Shown here: piece by piece, positions 1 to 10,835 of the stretch
Layout: the number at the start of each line of letters is the position of its first letter
How positions within the stretch are numbered: position 1 is the stretch's first letter
Assembly (NCBI GenBank): GCA_014529385.2
Contig: CM043946.1
Coordinates: 19,303,077-19,367,076 of the forward strand
Source of the DNA: Adiantum capillus-veneris
Taxonomy: Eukaryota; Streptophyta; Polypodiopsida; Polypodiales; Pteridaceae
Length of the DNA stretch: 64,000 nt
Direction: 5' to 3'
Notes under the pieces: model-generated
The model's database searches: none
Seen by the model: the letters and a program-made list of their open reading frames with translations, nothing else
What the model was told of the DNA's origin: nothing
Translations under genes and position numbers: made by a program

Positions 1-484
1 GGTCTACCAAAGAGCAATGTGCACTTAATGGATCTTTAAAAGATCTTGGGTTACACTTCATTGAATCCTCCAAATATTAGTGTTAAAAGCCATTAGGACT
101 TCGCTGAACAAATGTGTGAGTAGTAGTGTGCTTCACAAACAACACAATCAATGCATGAGCCTGCGCATCTTTTACATCCCAATGAGCTTGCTTAGCTGTA
201 GGAAAAACAACACTGGCAGCATCAATCCTGCCACCAAAACCTTCAACATCACCTACATCCTCATAACCAAGACATACATCAATGCCCTGTACAATGTTTC
301 AAACGCCCTTTAACACAAGGACATTTTGCATCATGTAAGCCCACATAGAGTAGTTGTCCCCATCCAATTTGTTTTCAACATAATACGTCTTGAATACATC
401 TGTGTTGTTGTCAGCAATGGCGGTGAATGTTGAACTTGATGTGAAAATTGCCCAAAATGAGGAGAAACAAAGAGGGAACAACAC
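1..484 (-). pseudogene. copia gag, N-terminal part, interrupted
   Basis: The minus strand encodes a peptide with LDGDNYSMWAYMMQ followed by NVLVLKG. This is the conserved start of plant copia gag (UBN2/DUF4219-type capsid), where a Y/W-x-x-W core follows an L-x-G-x-N-Y stretch. An in-frame TGA near 299 interrupts it where a Trp codon would be expected, and the reading frame continues beyond. The product would be the capsid of the element. The C-terminal part lies outside the window. Confidence 0.6.
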
Positions 485-702
485 GTGCTATATAGCACAA
501 ACTATAGTAGACTATACCAGACCTGTTATGCAGAAAAAGACACTGACAAAAATTTTGCACAAAATGATGAAATAGCCTGTGCAGTACGTAGCCTATAGTG
601 GAAATTGAAACCAAAATAAGCCCAAATAAAAATTCTGTGCAGACTTGTGTTGAAGCTGCTGGTGATTAAGCCCGGGAGGACGTAACCGGCTGTAATACCA
701 AT

Positions 703-972
703 TGTTGGAATTAGGGTTGTAGGAAAACACACGCAACCTGGAGAAGACAAAGGAATCTCAAGGCACACAACAGAGAGTGTATTACTTAGTGTGCAATGGA
801 AAGATAGATAGCCCTAGAATGATGTGCATATAAACAATGCATGAGGGAAAAATCCTCCTAGTGAGGAAAAAAATGCCCCGGTGGTCCTAAGTGTGTTCAC
901 ACACATCACTACCACATGTATATGGTAACACGACCAATTAAGAGAAAGCTCTCATTTTCACACACACACTCA
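703..972 (-). repeat. 5' LTR of the copia element (270 bp)
   Basis: On the plus strand it starts TGTTGGAATTAGGG and ends about ...CACACACTCA, so on the minus strand it has the TG...CA form of an LTR. The related LTR at 43973-44243 is 271 bp and has the same ends in the other orientation. The outer end lies in a CA-rich stretch and could be off by a few bases. Confidence 0.7.
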
Positions 973-1435
973 CACTTTATCGTGTGTTGAGCAAGAACTC
1001 CATCTCCCTCTCCAAGTTGAGAAGTAGAGAGCCTATGCCAACACCTCTTGGCTATGGAATGAAAATCCAAGCAAGAGGCAAGCTTCAATGGCATGCTCAT
1101 CTTCTCTACCATCTTCATTACTATGCTAAGCTAATCTCTAAGAGTAATTTATGGTAAGGAGAATACTTCTTTCTCCTATGTTACATCTTCTTCCTCTTCA
1201 CTTTCCTCACTGCCATCTCTCTTCACCTTTGAAGGTGTTTGAGGTCTTGGGATTGAGACCGGGGACAAGTTTATGCTATTGCGAGTAAGTCTAATTGTTG
1301 TTTTGGGCATAATATTGGTGCATGAAGCTTTCCACCTTCATGGCATAAACAAAGTCGCAAGGAACACAAAGAAAGTATTGTACCAAGCCTCTCTTTATGG
1401 CAGAATATATAATACAAAAGCCTTTTTGGAGGGGG
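973..1435. other. No recognisable feature
   Basis: This stretch joins the copia LTR to the gypsy relic. It is rich in CTC/TCC and CACAC tracts. The minus strand near 1440-1504 still shows the last residues of a gypsy integrase (NNIVHTSIGKAPFKVIEGR), which places the junction with unrelated sequence at about 1436. Confidence 0.5.
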
Positions 1436-1440
1436 GACTG

Positions 1441-2520
1441 ATCTTCCCTCTATGACCTTGAAAGGTGCCTTTCCTATAGAAGTATGTACAATATTATTGT
1501 ACACATATTCTACGAGGGGTAGGTACTTCTCCCATTGTGAGAATTGATCTAGTTACGTAACATAGTATTTTAGTATATTTAGAATCGTAAGGTTAGCTAT
1601 CTTACTTTGGCCACCTGTTTGTGGGTGATACGCCGAGGATAAATTTAACATTGTGCCTAGGTTCTTAAATAGACCCTTCGAGAAATTACTGGTTATTCTA
1701 GGATATTTGTCCAACACTATGGATGTTGGTAAGCCATGGTACTTCAAAATATGAGATATGGAGATGGTTTCCATTTGATGTGCCTTAATAGTCTTCTTGA
1801 TAGGTATAAAGTGTGCTTGTTTGCTAACTAGTTTGCTAAACCTATTGGCTATTGTCCATGATCCTGTATTTGCATGGATAGACTTGAGAAATCCAAAGTA
1901 AAATCTATGGATATGCTCTCCCATGGTGAATTAGGAATTGGAAATGGCTGGAGCAATCTAGGTTGCTTCCCTCTATCATACTTCGTCTTTAGGCATACCA
2001 TGCATTTTGAAAAATATTCTTGTACGTCTACTTTCATGGTAGGCCAATAGAAGCAGGCCTCAACTCCTCAAAGAGTAGGTTGAATCCCTCTATGCCCTAC
2101 ATATGGAGGGAAATGGGATTCATACATTACTTTCTCACGGATTGAATTAGTAATGCATAGCCTATCTCCATAGAGAAGATAACCATCCTGCAAGGTGAGT
2201 GGTTCCTCTTCTTTCCTAATGCATGGAGGTAACTCTCTAGGGATATCCTCAATAAAAACATCTTGGAATGTACTGAAGAAAATAGACAACTCTAATTCCT
2301 CTTGATTGCGATCATTTTTATCTAGTAAAACATTGAGATTATTTAGAGATTCCTTGACCAAAATCATGTACGCCAAAATTGAGCTTTTCATTGACTTATA
2401 AAAGTTAGACGTATTTACACGGGTTATGGTGTTACTCGACTCATTAGAATCTATGTACATATTTTTTTCCCTGTACTTGAAATATAATCTCCTTTCAAGG
2501 AACTTCATATTGGTAGCCAT
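1441..2520 (-). pseudogene. gypsy pol relic: PR-RT linker and integrase pieces
   Basis: Fragments in two frames give the linker motif FQDVFIEDIPRELPP (2068-2520), then an integrase zinc-binding region including YFSKCMVCLKTKYD (1849-2037), then core pieces including PTSIVLDKYPRITSNF and the catalytic-Glu region HPQTGGQSKIANL (1553-1924). Integrase inserts the cDNA copy; here it is split by frameshifts. The catalytic R-D-P stretch seen as NRDPRITSNF in copy B is changed to DKYPRITSNF. The RT block expected between linker and integrase is deleted. Confidence 0.7.
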
Positions 2521-2544
2521 GCGATGGAACCATGGTGCCTCTAT

Positions 2545-2970
2545 GATAACATCGTCATGCTAGAGAGGGGAGATGAAAAAGTCCTCTTTGTCGACGTAGA
2601 TTTGGACATGAAGCATCAATTTTCCAATCAATAAAGTAACGGATGCATTTTGTCCCTTGAAATCCCCATCGGGAGTCACAATGTCTCCCATCTCAAAATC
2701 TTGTATGTCTAACTTGGCAGCCAACTCCGTTGATATAAAGTAGTGAGTTGAGAGCCAGGGTCGAAAAGGATAAAGGAATCATGTTCTCTCACCTTTCCCC
2801 AAGTATAGAAAAAGGGAGATCCTTCACAATGAGCATCCCCTTTTAGAGTTTCAACCATAGAAGCTCTAGGTGGCTCGTTCCATGCATTTCTTTAGAAGAA
2901 AGTGCGATAGCCATGCCCTTGCTCCCTGCACATGAAGCACATATTGTCTTTGCATTAAAACTCTATCTCT
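2545..2970 (-). pseudogene. gypsy retropepsin and zinc-knuckle relic
   Basis: The minus strand reads a retropepsin-like stretch with ILFDPGS, where the family usually has D-S/T-G-A/S. Upstream is a knuckle-like CFMCREQGHGYRTFF, where the final Cys of C-x2-C-x4-H-x4-C is Phe. The same two changes occur in copy B, so they may belong to the family rather than to decay of this copy. Frames are broken. Confidence 0.55.
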
Positions 2971-3118
2971 TAAGGGGAGAGTCTATTCTTACCCATGTAG
3001 ACTCCTTTTCCTTAGGTTTTTTGTTGTTGTTGCTCAAGTTGCCCTTCAAGGAGTTTTGATCATTGTTCTTCTCTTTAGGCTCATTTTGGTCTTTAGTTTC
3101 CATGGGATAGGATTCCTC

Positions 3119-3450
3119 TTAGGCTCTTAGCCCCTTGTTGAAAATTGATTTGTGAAGCAACCATAGTATATGTATGACCACGGAGATGATCCTAGGCCTT
3201 TGAGAATTGACATATTCAGCCATGTCTTCAGATAGCCCAATGCAAAATTGTTGTTTTTGTCCTCCAAAGTCTATCTTTTTGTAAAGAGTGGCTTTGAGAT
3301 GCAAATCCCAAAACTTGTCCACATACTTGTGGATAGACTTGTAGGGAGATAGCTTCAAACTTCACCATTCGGTAAGAACTTTGTCTTCGTCATCATTTGC
3401 AAGAAATTTCTTCAGTAGGAAGCTTTTAGGGCTTTCCACGTCCTTGGGAG
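3119..3450 (-). pseudogene. gypsy gag (Retrotrans_gag) relic
   Basis: The peptide contains LSPYKSIHKYVDKFWDLHLK and FCIGLSEDMAEYVNSQRP, a typical plant gypsy capsid pattern. Copy B (61974-62309) has the same domain with a longer open N-terminal part (MDPRTWKALKASIIKQFLAS). Gag forms the virus-like particle. This copy is broken near 3358. Confidence 0.65.
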
Positions 3451-5130
3451 CTTCACCAGTATCTCATAGACTAGTTGCTGGGGGTGCCATCATAGCATAG
3501 CTCCAATGGACAACAATGTCAATTTGGAGGGATGAGCTACCCAATTAGGGCATGGAAACACTCATCAATTGTGAGCTAATTATGGCAACACGAATGGAAA
3601 CTGTATGAAGTGGGCTTCTCGGCTTATGGAGGAGCTAAGCCACGATGTCTGGCAATATCCACATCCACTTCTCTTCACCTCAAATCAAACCAATCACATA
3701 ATGATTACAAAGACGGGCACATCACTAATCATATCATGTAACACACTAATCACAAGCGCACACACGTAGATCCATTGAGCATCTGCACTCCAATCAAACC
3801 TACAAGCACACACAAAGAAAAGAGGTAAATCACACAAGACTAGAGGGGGATTAACCAGTAATTAGTTATGATCTAAGTCATCAAATCATCATTAGCAATC
3901 ATAAGATGTATTCGAGAGGATAGTGAAAGATAAATAAGCATTGATTAGTGTTAATCAAGTCACATAAAGGAGAAGCTCAAGGCCTCCATATCCACACACC
4001 TCATGAGCTCTCACCAAAGAGTGGTCTCAACAATTGAGGCTGAGAAATCTAATTTCTTTTACACACTACTTTATATACTTAGGGTAAAAATATGCAATGT
4101 CTGGGCACCCGAGGCCTTTAGGGCTCCACAACTTATTGAATCTGCAACCTAGACATACTAATGGACCTATTTTTTATAGCTGAGAACTCTCATTGAGCCC
4201 ATAGCACATTATAAATATTACAATGGCTTCGAATCAATCAAGAATTTATAATACATGGTCATTTTAGAAGAATGTAAAAGTGTGTAGCTCCAATCTTTAT
4301 TTCTTCTTCACATCTTTTATATGCATTTGCAAGGTTTTGGTCTTTAACAGATTTTGTTAAATGACATCATCTCGGTTAACATTCCACGTTCCAATTTTAG
4401 TGATCATCCTCAGGCACTGTGGAAAAGTGTCCGTGGAGGCTATGGAAGGTTTTTGATCGGTTGTTGATGGGATATATGATTTCATGTGTCATTGAGTTTG
4501 TTGATGAGGTTCCATCTGATGTAGCATCTTAATTCATTGGTCCAAATTTGTTTCTAATGTGACAGATGGTGTCGCATTTGTTTGTTGTAGCAGCGTATGG
4601 CAAGGCTTTGTTTATTTATTAAGAGTATGTAGAAGGAAAGTAGAATGATGAAGATCTAAATTAGGGTCCAATACCTAGATAACCAAATGAAAAAACCCTA
4701 GTGGGAAAAAAGTGCCTTTGGGATATGTGCATTATTGGATTACTTATTAGCATGGGAAATATTATTTAAGTACTGAAGGGATTGTTTGCCTGATGGATAT
4801 GGAAACAAAAGGGTAGAAAATATGAGATTAGCATGATGGAACATTGGTTTTCCTGCTATAGTCCAATCAAGAGGCATAGGTGGAAGCAAAAAAGAGTGTC
4901 TAATGCATATGTCCAATGATGGGACATCGTATATATGCATATACAACAATGCATGGGAAACAATAAGCTGTGTAAGAAAGATTTTTGAGGGGTTCTTTAA
5001 TGAGAAGGTGTAGCTATAAAAGCATATGATGTGGATTTACAAGCTGGCACCCCTTGAAGAAGGGTTTTTGTTGTTAAGGATAGGTGCTCTCATCTTACTG
5101 TCCACTATGCGTGAGTGTTAGACTCTATGT
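3451..5130. other. Non-coding 5' flank of gypsy copy A
   Basis: No coding potential is visible. The whole stretch is closely similar to 62320-64000 beside copy B, so it is part of the same repeat family, probably leader and 5' LTR. I could not place LTR ends because only one such end is present in each copy. Confidence 0.45.
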
Positions 5131-7420
5131 CACTCCACCATGATTAAGTTAATAGAATTCGACTCTTATGCTCATCTCATCCCAACATGAGTGACATGAC
5201 TTAGATATGCTTAACTCTTTCAGCTTGAGCGTAAGCCTTATAACTACGAATCTTAGCACATAGTTTAATATGACTTGGAACTTTGGAACTAACGTTTTGC
5301 TCATTTAGTGGCTCAATAGCCTGACTTTGAGCATGTCAAAGAGTATTTTTTGCACCCTGGTGACTCGACTTTTCACATTCTTGACCTTACTACAAACATT
5401 TCGTCAGGTAAAAGTAAGATTGAATCTTCAAAAAGAGGATTATTGAAGGACCAAGTTGGCATTGAAGGTTTCTTTTTCCATACATGTTTCATCATCTTTG
5501 AATCTTCATTTGAGTTGGTTGGGTTGTCCTTCTTTGACTATGAAGATTTCATTGTCTATTTGATTCTCCAATTGCCTTTGAGGTTGTTGTAGGCCTCGAT
5601 TGACTATATTCATCTAAATTTTTGACTTGGAGAATTGGAAGACTTAGGAATCCAAATCTCTCCATTACCTTCATAGGTTCTTTGATTACTTTGTCTAGCT
5701 TGAGGTCTTGTTGAGCTTATGAGATCTTCATGCAGATGTTGTGTAGTTGTAGTTGGTCTTTGGTCCAAATCTTTGTATAGATATTGTAAAATCCTTATCC
5801 AAGAGGAAGATTCTTTGTGATCCATTTTTGTTATGTATCCTCTAGAGAATTGTGGTATATTCTAGCATCTGATATCATTTTCTTGTAGATCTATTTATTA
5901 GGGATCTTGGGATATTGTTGAGGTTGATACCTTGTGGGCCTGCTTTCTTGGGAGGGTCTTGATTTCACTTCATATGCTCCAAGCTATGATTTTGGTACCC
6001 ATAGCTGTCTATTACCTGTATAGTACTTATGTTCTTTTAAGCTCCATTATGATGCTATCCATCCCATGTGTTTGTCTTTCTGTTTTGGTCTACTATCTTC
6101 AATCCACACTAGATCACTGACTTTTACTAAACTCTTGGAACAAACACTTGCTTGACTATCTTTTGCTTTCTTGAGTACTTGGACTGATATACCTTTGATT
6201 TTCTGGGTGTCTCCTTAGAGGTTTCAGTTGGGTTAGCAATTGACTTGAAGTTTTGAAAGCTTGACTTGGTAGAAGAAGCTAATTCCTGAGGGTTTTTTGA
6301 TGTTGAGACATATGTTGTCACACCTTTTGTGTTCATCGGTGGAAGGTCCACTTTGGCTTTACCTTTTTTTGAAAGATTTGTTTTTGCTTCCTATGACTTT
6401 TGCAAGTTTGAATCTACATTAGTGGTACTTGTATTTGTTGCTTGCTATATCTTAGAAAGTAGAGTAGTAGCATGTTTCTTCTTGTAGGCCTTGTATTGGT
6501 CTAACCATTGATGTCCAAGGATAAGATCTACATGCATGTATTTTGAAGACTTTACTTGAAACTTTACCTGCTGTTCATGCTTCTAGATGCTAAGAATAAA
6601 AACCATTTCTTCTTGATTGGTATGCATACCTTGCTTTGCTTGGCTATCTTGTTTAGTTGATGTGATCTCAAGTATTTTTTGGATATTGTTCTTGCAACCA
6701 TATTGCACTCTGCTTCTTTATCCAGTAAAGCATTGCATCTGTCACTTGCTCCATTTGCACTACTACGGATGATAGCTATTCTCGTCGACATGTCCATTGA
6801 AGATCTTTGTTCTTCTTTTGTCATAGTCTTGGCCTGATGTAATTTGATCTCTATGGAAGGTGACATGAGACTCTGTTTCCCATTAGGACTTTTATTTGTT
6901 GACTTTCTTGGCAATGAGTGTTTGACCTTTGGACTTCCTATTGCTTCCTAGTTGTTTGCAACCTCGATCTTCTTTTCTTCTTGTCTTGATGCTGCTTCCA
7001 TGTGATTGGCTCTTGTGGTTTCCATTTGCTTGTTGATTTTCACTTGTTGTTGCTTGATCTTCTTTAAGATCTTTTTAAGTTCTGTTGGGTGGAGATGAAT
7101 TATCTTCAATGAAATTTGCTTTGCCATAGGTTTCCATTTGAGTTTTTCTTGAGGACTTTGTGATCTCGTCTATGGGTGACCAATCATGCACAACACTCTA
7201 GAGCTCATCCACAACACTTTCGAGCTCATCCACAAAAATACATGTATGCAAAGTCACTAAGACTACACTATCTTGTACATGTAACTCATTGTTCTGCTCT
7301 CTAACTTGCAAAGCATTAAAATCCATCATCACCACCTGTGATGTCTCTAGTCGTGCACTCAAGGAGCTATCCTTCTCTACATGTCTATCCTCATACCTTG
7401 CATTCACAATGAGAAAAGTG
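5131..7420 (-). mobile_element. Old gypsy-like retroelement debris
   Basis: Several short minus-strand reading frames run in the order gag-like spacer, retropepsin-like domain and Lys/Ser-rich linker. Many stops and frame changes break them. No RT or integrase was recognised, so the lineage is uncertain. A pararetrovirus-like origin was considered, but nothing diagnostic is present. Confidence 0.4.
6380..6914 (-). pseudogene. Retropepsin-like relic
   Basis: Two blocks in the right order suggest an aspartic protease. The first is NALLDKEAECNMVARTIS, where the catalytic D-T/S-G triad has become D-K-E. About 90 residues later comes VDLILGHQWLDQYKAYK, which matches the second conserved block of gypsy proteases (hydrophobic-ILG-x-x-W-L). 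An in-frame stop at 6564 separates them. The active site is lost, so this is a fossil. Confidence 0.5.
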
Positions 7421-8760
7421 CCACACTACTCATCAACAAAATGTACTCGCCTAGACTATAAATGTCTACATAGCAATGGACTCACAGAGACTGTGGCATC
7501 TCTAACACCAAGAACATAAAGAAGAGTCGAACAAGCACCATAAGCAAGGAGAGCACAAGAAAAATGACCATCTGCATAGGCACAAGCTAAAATGTGGCTA
7601 AAACAGCTCTCTAGCACCTGTCACAAAATGCATAAAACCTGGAAAAAAGTCAACAGAGTCTCCTTTGTAACTGGAGAAAAATCTCACCCATAAAACCGCA
7701 TCCAAGTTGCCAAAGTGGGAGAAGCTCTCGACCACTACAAACGGACAAAAAATTATCAACCAAAAGTATGGCAAAGTGGGAGTAAACCTCGACCACTATA
7801 GTCTCCAAAAGAGGACTCTAAACCATAAACCATAACACTACTCAATGCTAATGAGTAGAAATGCCAAAATGGATCCATATTTTCACATACAATGGCAACC
7901 CAAACTCAATGCACATCAACAAAGTGACCAAACATAGACAAGCGCCAAAAAAGTTGCAATACAAAAACTTGATCAATGCGAAAACAATGCTCTCAAGAGA
8001 GCTCACCGGTACTTGAAAGTGCTCGCCAAAATGCATGTACAATGGGCATCAACCATGCACCATAATGATATAAAAATCGATCCGCAAAGACCATGAATCC
8101 AAGCACAAATTCACTTCCAAAGTATCCTTTGAAAACCTATGAAAGAAGCTCCACCTGTGTGCTCAAAAACTATTTCTCAAGGAACCACTTTGATGGTGTG
8201 TAAACCCCTCCGTGACTCTTTGCCTAAATCCACCAAAAACTCTCAAACAACAAGTTTTGCAGAAGCTGCAATTTCATCTTCAACTCAAAATGTGTGCACC
8301 CAACTTGGAGCACCTCCCGTACTTCCAAAAGTGCATCAAACTCACACACTATGCAAAAACAGAAAACTTGTAATTTCTGTATAGAATCAATCGAAGCTGA
8401 ATATCAACAAAACGGTGAGGAATTTGCAAAAAATTTCTTTTGCAAAGTTATAGACCACGTCGAAACAGATGGGCTACAAGAACATAATACTCAAATTTTC
8501 ATTCTGCAAGAAAAAAATGAATCCAAAGACACTATTGCTGCGCACATAATTTTTAGGAAAACACCTTCACTTACACACAATCTTCCACAGTCCTTTCTGA
8601 GCTTCACAAGAGCATACATCACTCTCAGCTGAGCTCACAAGCTCCCATTGTATTCTTGCAAAGAGTGCAAGCTTTCTTGATCTCTCCACCACCGAGAGCA
8701 ATCGAGCTATCGCCTCAAAGCTCTAAAAGCCATCGTCCTCCCTGCCATCACCAAGCCGTA
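7421..8760. other. No recognisable gene; degenerate repeat sequence
   Basis: Short reading frames occur on both strands (for example 8139-8384 plus, 7848-8042 minus). None shows a family motif. The stretch ends at a primer-binding-like site at 8761, so it may be the leader and body of a decayed minus-strand LTR element. Confidence 0.35.
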
Positions 8761-8880
8761 GCTCTGATACCAATTGTAAGTGCACGAATGCAGTGTGTGT
8801 GCAGAGAGTGATAAGGGGAGATAGAGAGAACACAGGATGTGGGTGCATCAGCTCTACACTATGTGTGTGAGAGAGCCCCT
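8761..8880 (-). mobile_element. Initiator-Met-type PBS and start of an LTR (minus-strand element)
   Basis: The minus strand of 8761-8772 is TGGTATCAGAGC, the classic plant copia primer site complementary to initiator Met tRNA. Two bases away, plus-strand TGTAAGTGCACG begins at 8775 in the position of the LTR edge. I found no second copy of this LTR in the window and cannot set its outer end; 8880 is only a nominal limit. Confidence 0.45.
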
Positions 8881-10482
8881 TATTCTTCTATCTAGTAAAT
8901 AATAAGGTGTGTACAAGTAATGGGCAGTCTAACGTCTCTGATGTGTCCCACCAAGGTAAGAGGAACAACTCCTTTACCCCAACAAGACATAAGAGTTGAA
9001 ACCCAAAATTGAAGACCTAATGATTTCTTAATTTGATTTTTGGCAAGATCTTCGTAGTTTCTCCATGTGTCACTTGAGCTTGCAATGTCATGGTATGTAT
9101 GGTTGACATGTAGTGGCTTTATCATTAAGCTTGCAAGGCGCCCAAGTTCTTAAAAAACATATGGCATTTTCTTTTCAAAACATAACTATTATGCTTCCTA
9201 GTATTCTTTAGTCCATCTTGCGTGAGCTGCATCTTCCTTCCATTGTTGTTGTGCTTCCGTCTCTACAAGGGATTTGAGTCTTTTGTTCTCTTTCTCTGTC
9301 TTTTTTTTTCTCTCTTTTTTCTTTTCATTCTTGGCATTCATTTTCTCTACATATTGTAATGAGGTGAGTATCAAGCTATTAGAGTAGTCCACAAATGCCT
9401 TTCTTGGTGCCCTTCTAATTGAAGCCTCCAATATTGGCACCTGTAAGAGTTCAACAATTCTAGCCTACTCTTGTGAATCTTGTTAGTTTTGTGAGTGATG
9501 AATGATCATACAAGGATTGATATTCTCATTGTTACTTTATCTTTCTTGTTGTTGTGCCAAACTAACCATGTCCCTTTCTTTGCCAAGATCTTCATACATT
9601 TGTCTCTTGGGACTTGAAAATCTATTTCATTGGCATTCTAGATGTTAGAAGGTGGATATATATTTTTAGAATGAAGCTTTTGGAGATTCTCATGGAGAGT
9701 CCTGACTATCACACGCCTAAATCTTGTAGATGTTGACTCATCCAATCCTTCAAAAACATGAAACACAAGTTGTGGGTGTCACTTTAAAATCCATACCATC
9801 AACTCCTTCCAGGAATGCCATTAGGGAAGAGAGTGTCCCTTGTTTGACAAATCTCTACCACTTTAACCTTAACATCCACAACTAAAACTCTATACTTAGA
9901 GTTTCCCTTTAGAAAGATTCATTGTAGGAAAGCTTATTCTTCATTCTTCAGCATGGTTTTAGGGCCTGTTTACTTCTTTTCTGTACATCCTTGTTCCCAA
10001 TTATAGATTTGCTAATGGCAAAAGACCTTGGTCAATTTTAGACATACCTGTACTTCAAATCAGCTAACAATCTCTTTTGCAAAGTTGTAAAGCTTCATTT
10101 AGATTAAAAAAGGTTTTGAATCTAAGATTTCTAGCTCAAGTTGTGAGCAAAATAGTGACATGCTATTAATCTACCTTGAATTTAGCAACATGCTTCTCTC
10201 TCTCTTTGAGATCATAGAAAGCTCAATCTGGCCCCTTTTGGCTTTTGCTGTTCAACCCCTTTCCACCTTAATAAGTGAGCTCTATGTGTCGAGCTCACAA
10301 TACCTCCATAGGATGGAAGCTCCGAGCTTTGATACATTGTTGCCAATGTAACCAATGTAAAGCTCGCCACCGAGAACAACCTTCAAATCTGATAGCACTT
10401 ATAGAGTACGCGGTGTGTGTGGAATCTAAGGGAGGAGAAGAGTGGCAACACCTAAGTTTCATTATATATTAACATTAAATAT
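8881..10482. other. Mostly featureless; one short coiled-coil reading frame
   Basis: At 9198-9440 the minus strand reads an 80-residue peptide with a Lys/Glu-rich heptad-like stretch (NAKNEKKKERKKKTEKENKR) that could form a coiled coil. It has no recognised family and could be a gag fragment. The rest shows nothing I can support. The stretch ends at the target site of the large DNA transposon. Confidence 0.35.
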
Positions 10483-10516
10483 ACATTAGGAAATTTCGGA
10501 GGTCATTTGGAGGGCC
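10483..10516 (+). repeat. Left terminal inverted repeat
   Basis: It begins ACATTAGGAAATTTCGGAGG and ends ...TGGAGGGCC. It pairs with 32098-32131, with a single mismatch at TIR position 9 (A here, G at the other end). The TAT just outside at 10480-10482 is the presumed target duplication. Confidence 0.88.
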
Positions 10517-10835
10517 ATATGAAGAGAGAAAAATAGAGCGCGTCCAATGAGCACGAAGGCTACGTTACGTAGAAAAGTACGTGGAAAGACTCAAAAAATA
10601 GGAAAATAGCATAAAACTTTCACGAATCCAGGATTCTGGCATCGTAATTTCCTTCCTTTTACCAAGCTGTTAGGTGCTTGCCAGTGGTCCCACTTCTGAT
10701 ATTCTCTTATGGTCATTAACGTACTGAAGGGTGACCATTAAGCCCGCACAAGATATTGGAATTCTAAAACACTTTCCCTCCATTATAATGCTTTCAAACT
10801 GAATCTCCCTCCACTAAATCTTTTCTCTGAGAGCT

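Larger units (their letters stand above)
1..972 (-). mobile_element. Ty1/copia element, 5' end only (LTR, PBS region, start of gag)
   Basis: The segment runs off the left edge of the window. On the minus strand it reads LTR, then a primer-site-like stretch starting TTGGTATTACAGCC, then a leader and the first part of gag. A closely related copy lies in the opposite orientation at 43973-44560, which fixes the LTR limits. Only the 5' end can be seen here; protease, integrase and reverse transcriptase would lie to the left of the window. Confidence 0.75.
1436..5130 (-). mobile_element. Decayed Ty3/gypsy element, chromovirus-like (copy A)
   Basis: Reading leftward from about 3450 the order is gag, CCHC-like knuckle, protease, a protease-RT linker and integrase. 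Copy B at 44590-46856 plus 61417-64000 is collinear and similar, for example at the passage containing ATGCGATGGAACCATGGTGC (2516 in A, 46820 in B). Copy A lacks most of the reverse transcriptase: the sequence jumps from the linker motif QDVFIEDIPRELPP straight into the integrase region. The similarity to copy B continues rightward through non-coding sequence to at least 5130, where B meets the window end. LTR limits were not found. Confidence 0.75.

Noticed and set aside
5600-7200. Endogenous pararetrovirus relic
   Set aside because: Only a degenerate aspartic-protease pattern is visible; no movement-protein, coat or virus-type RT motifs support it.
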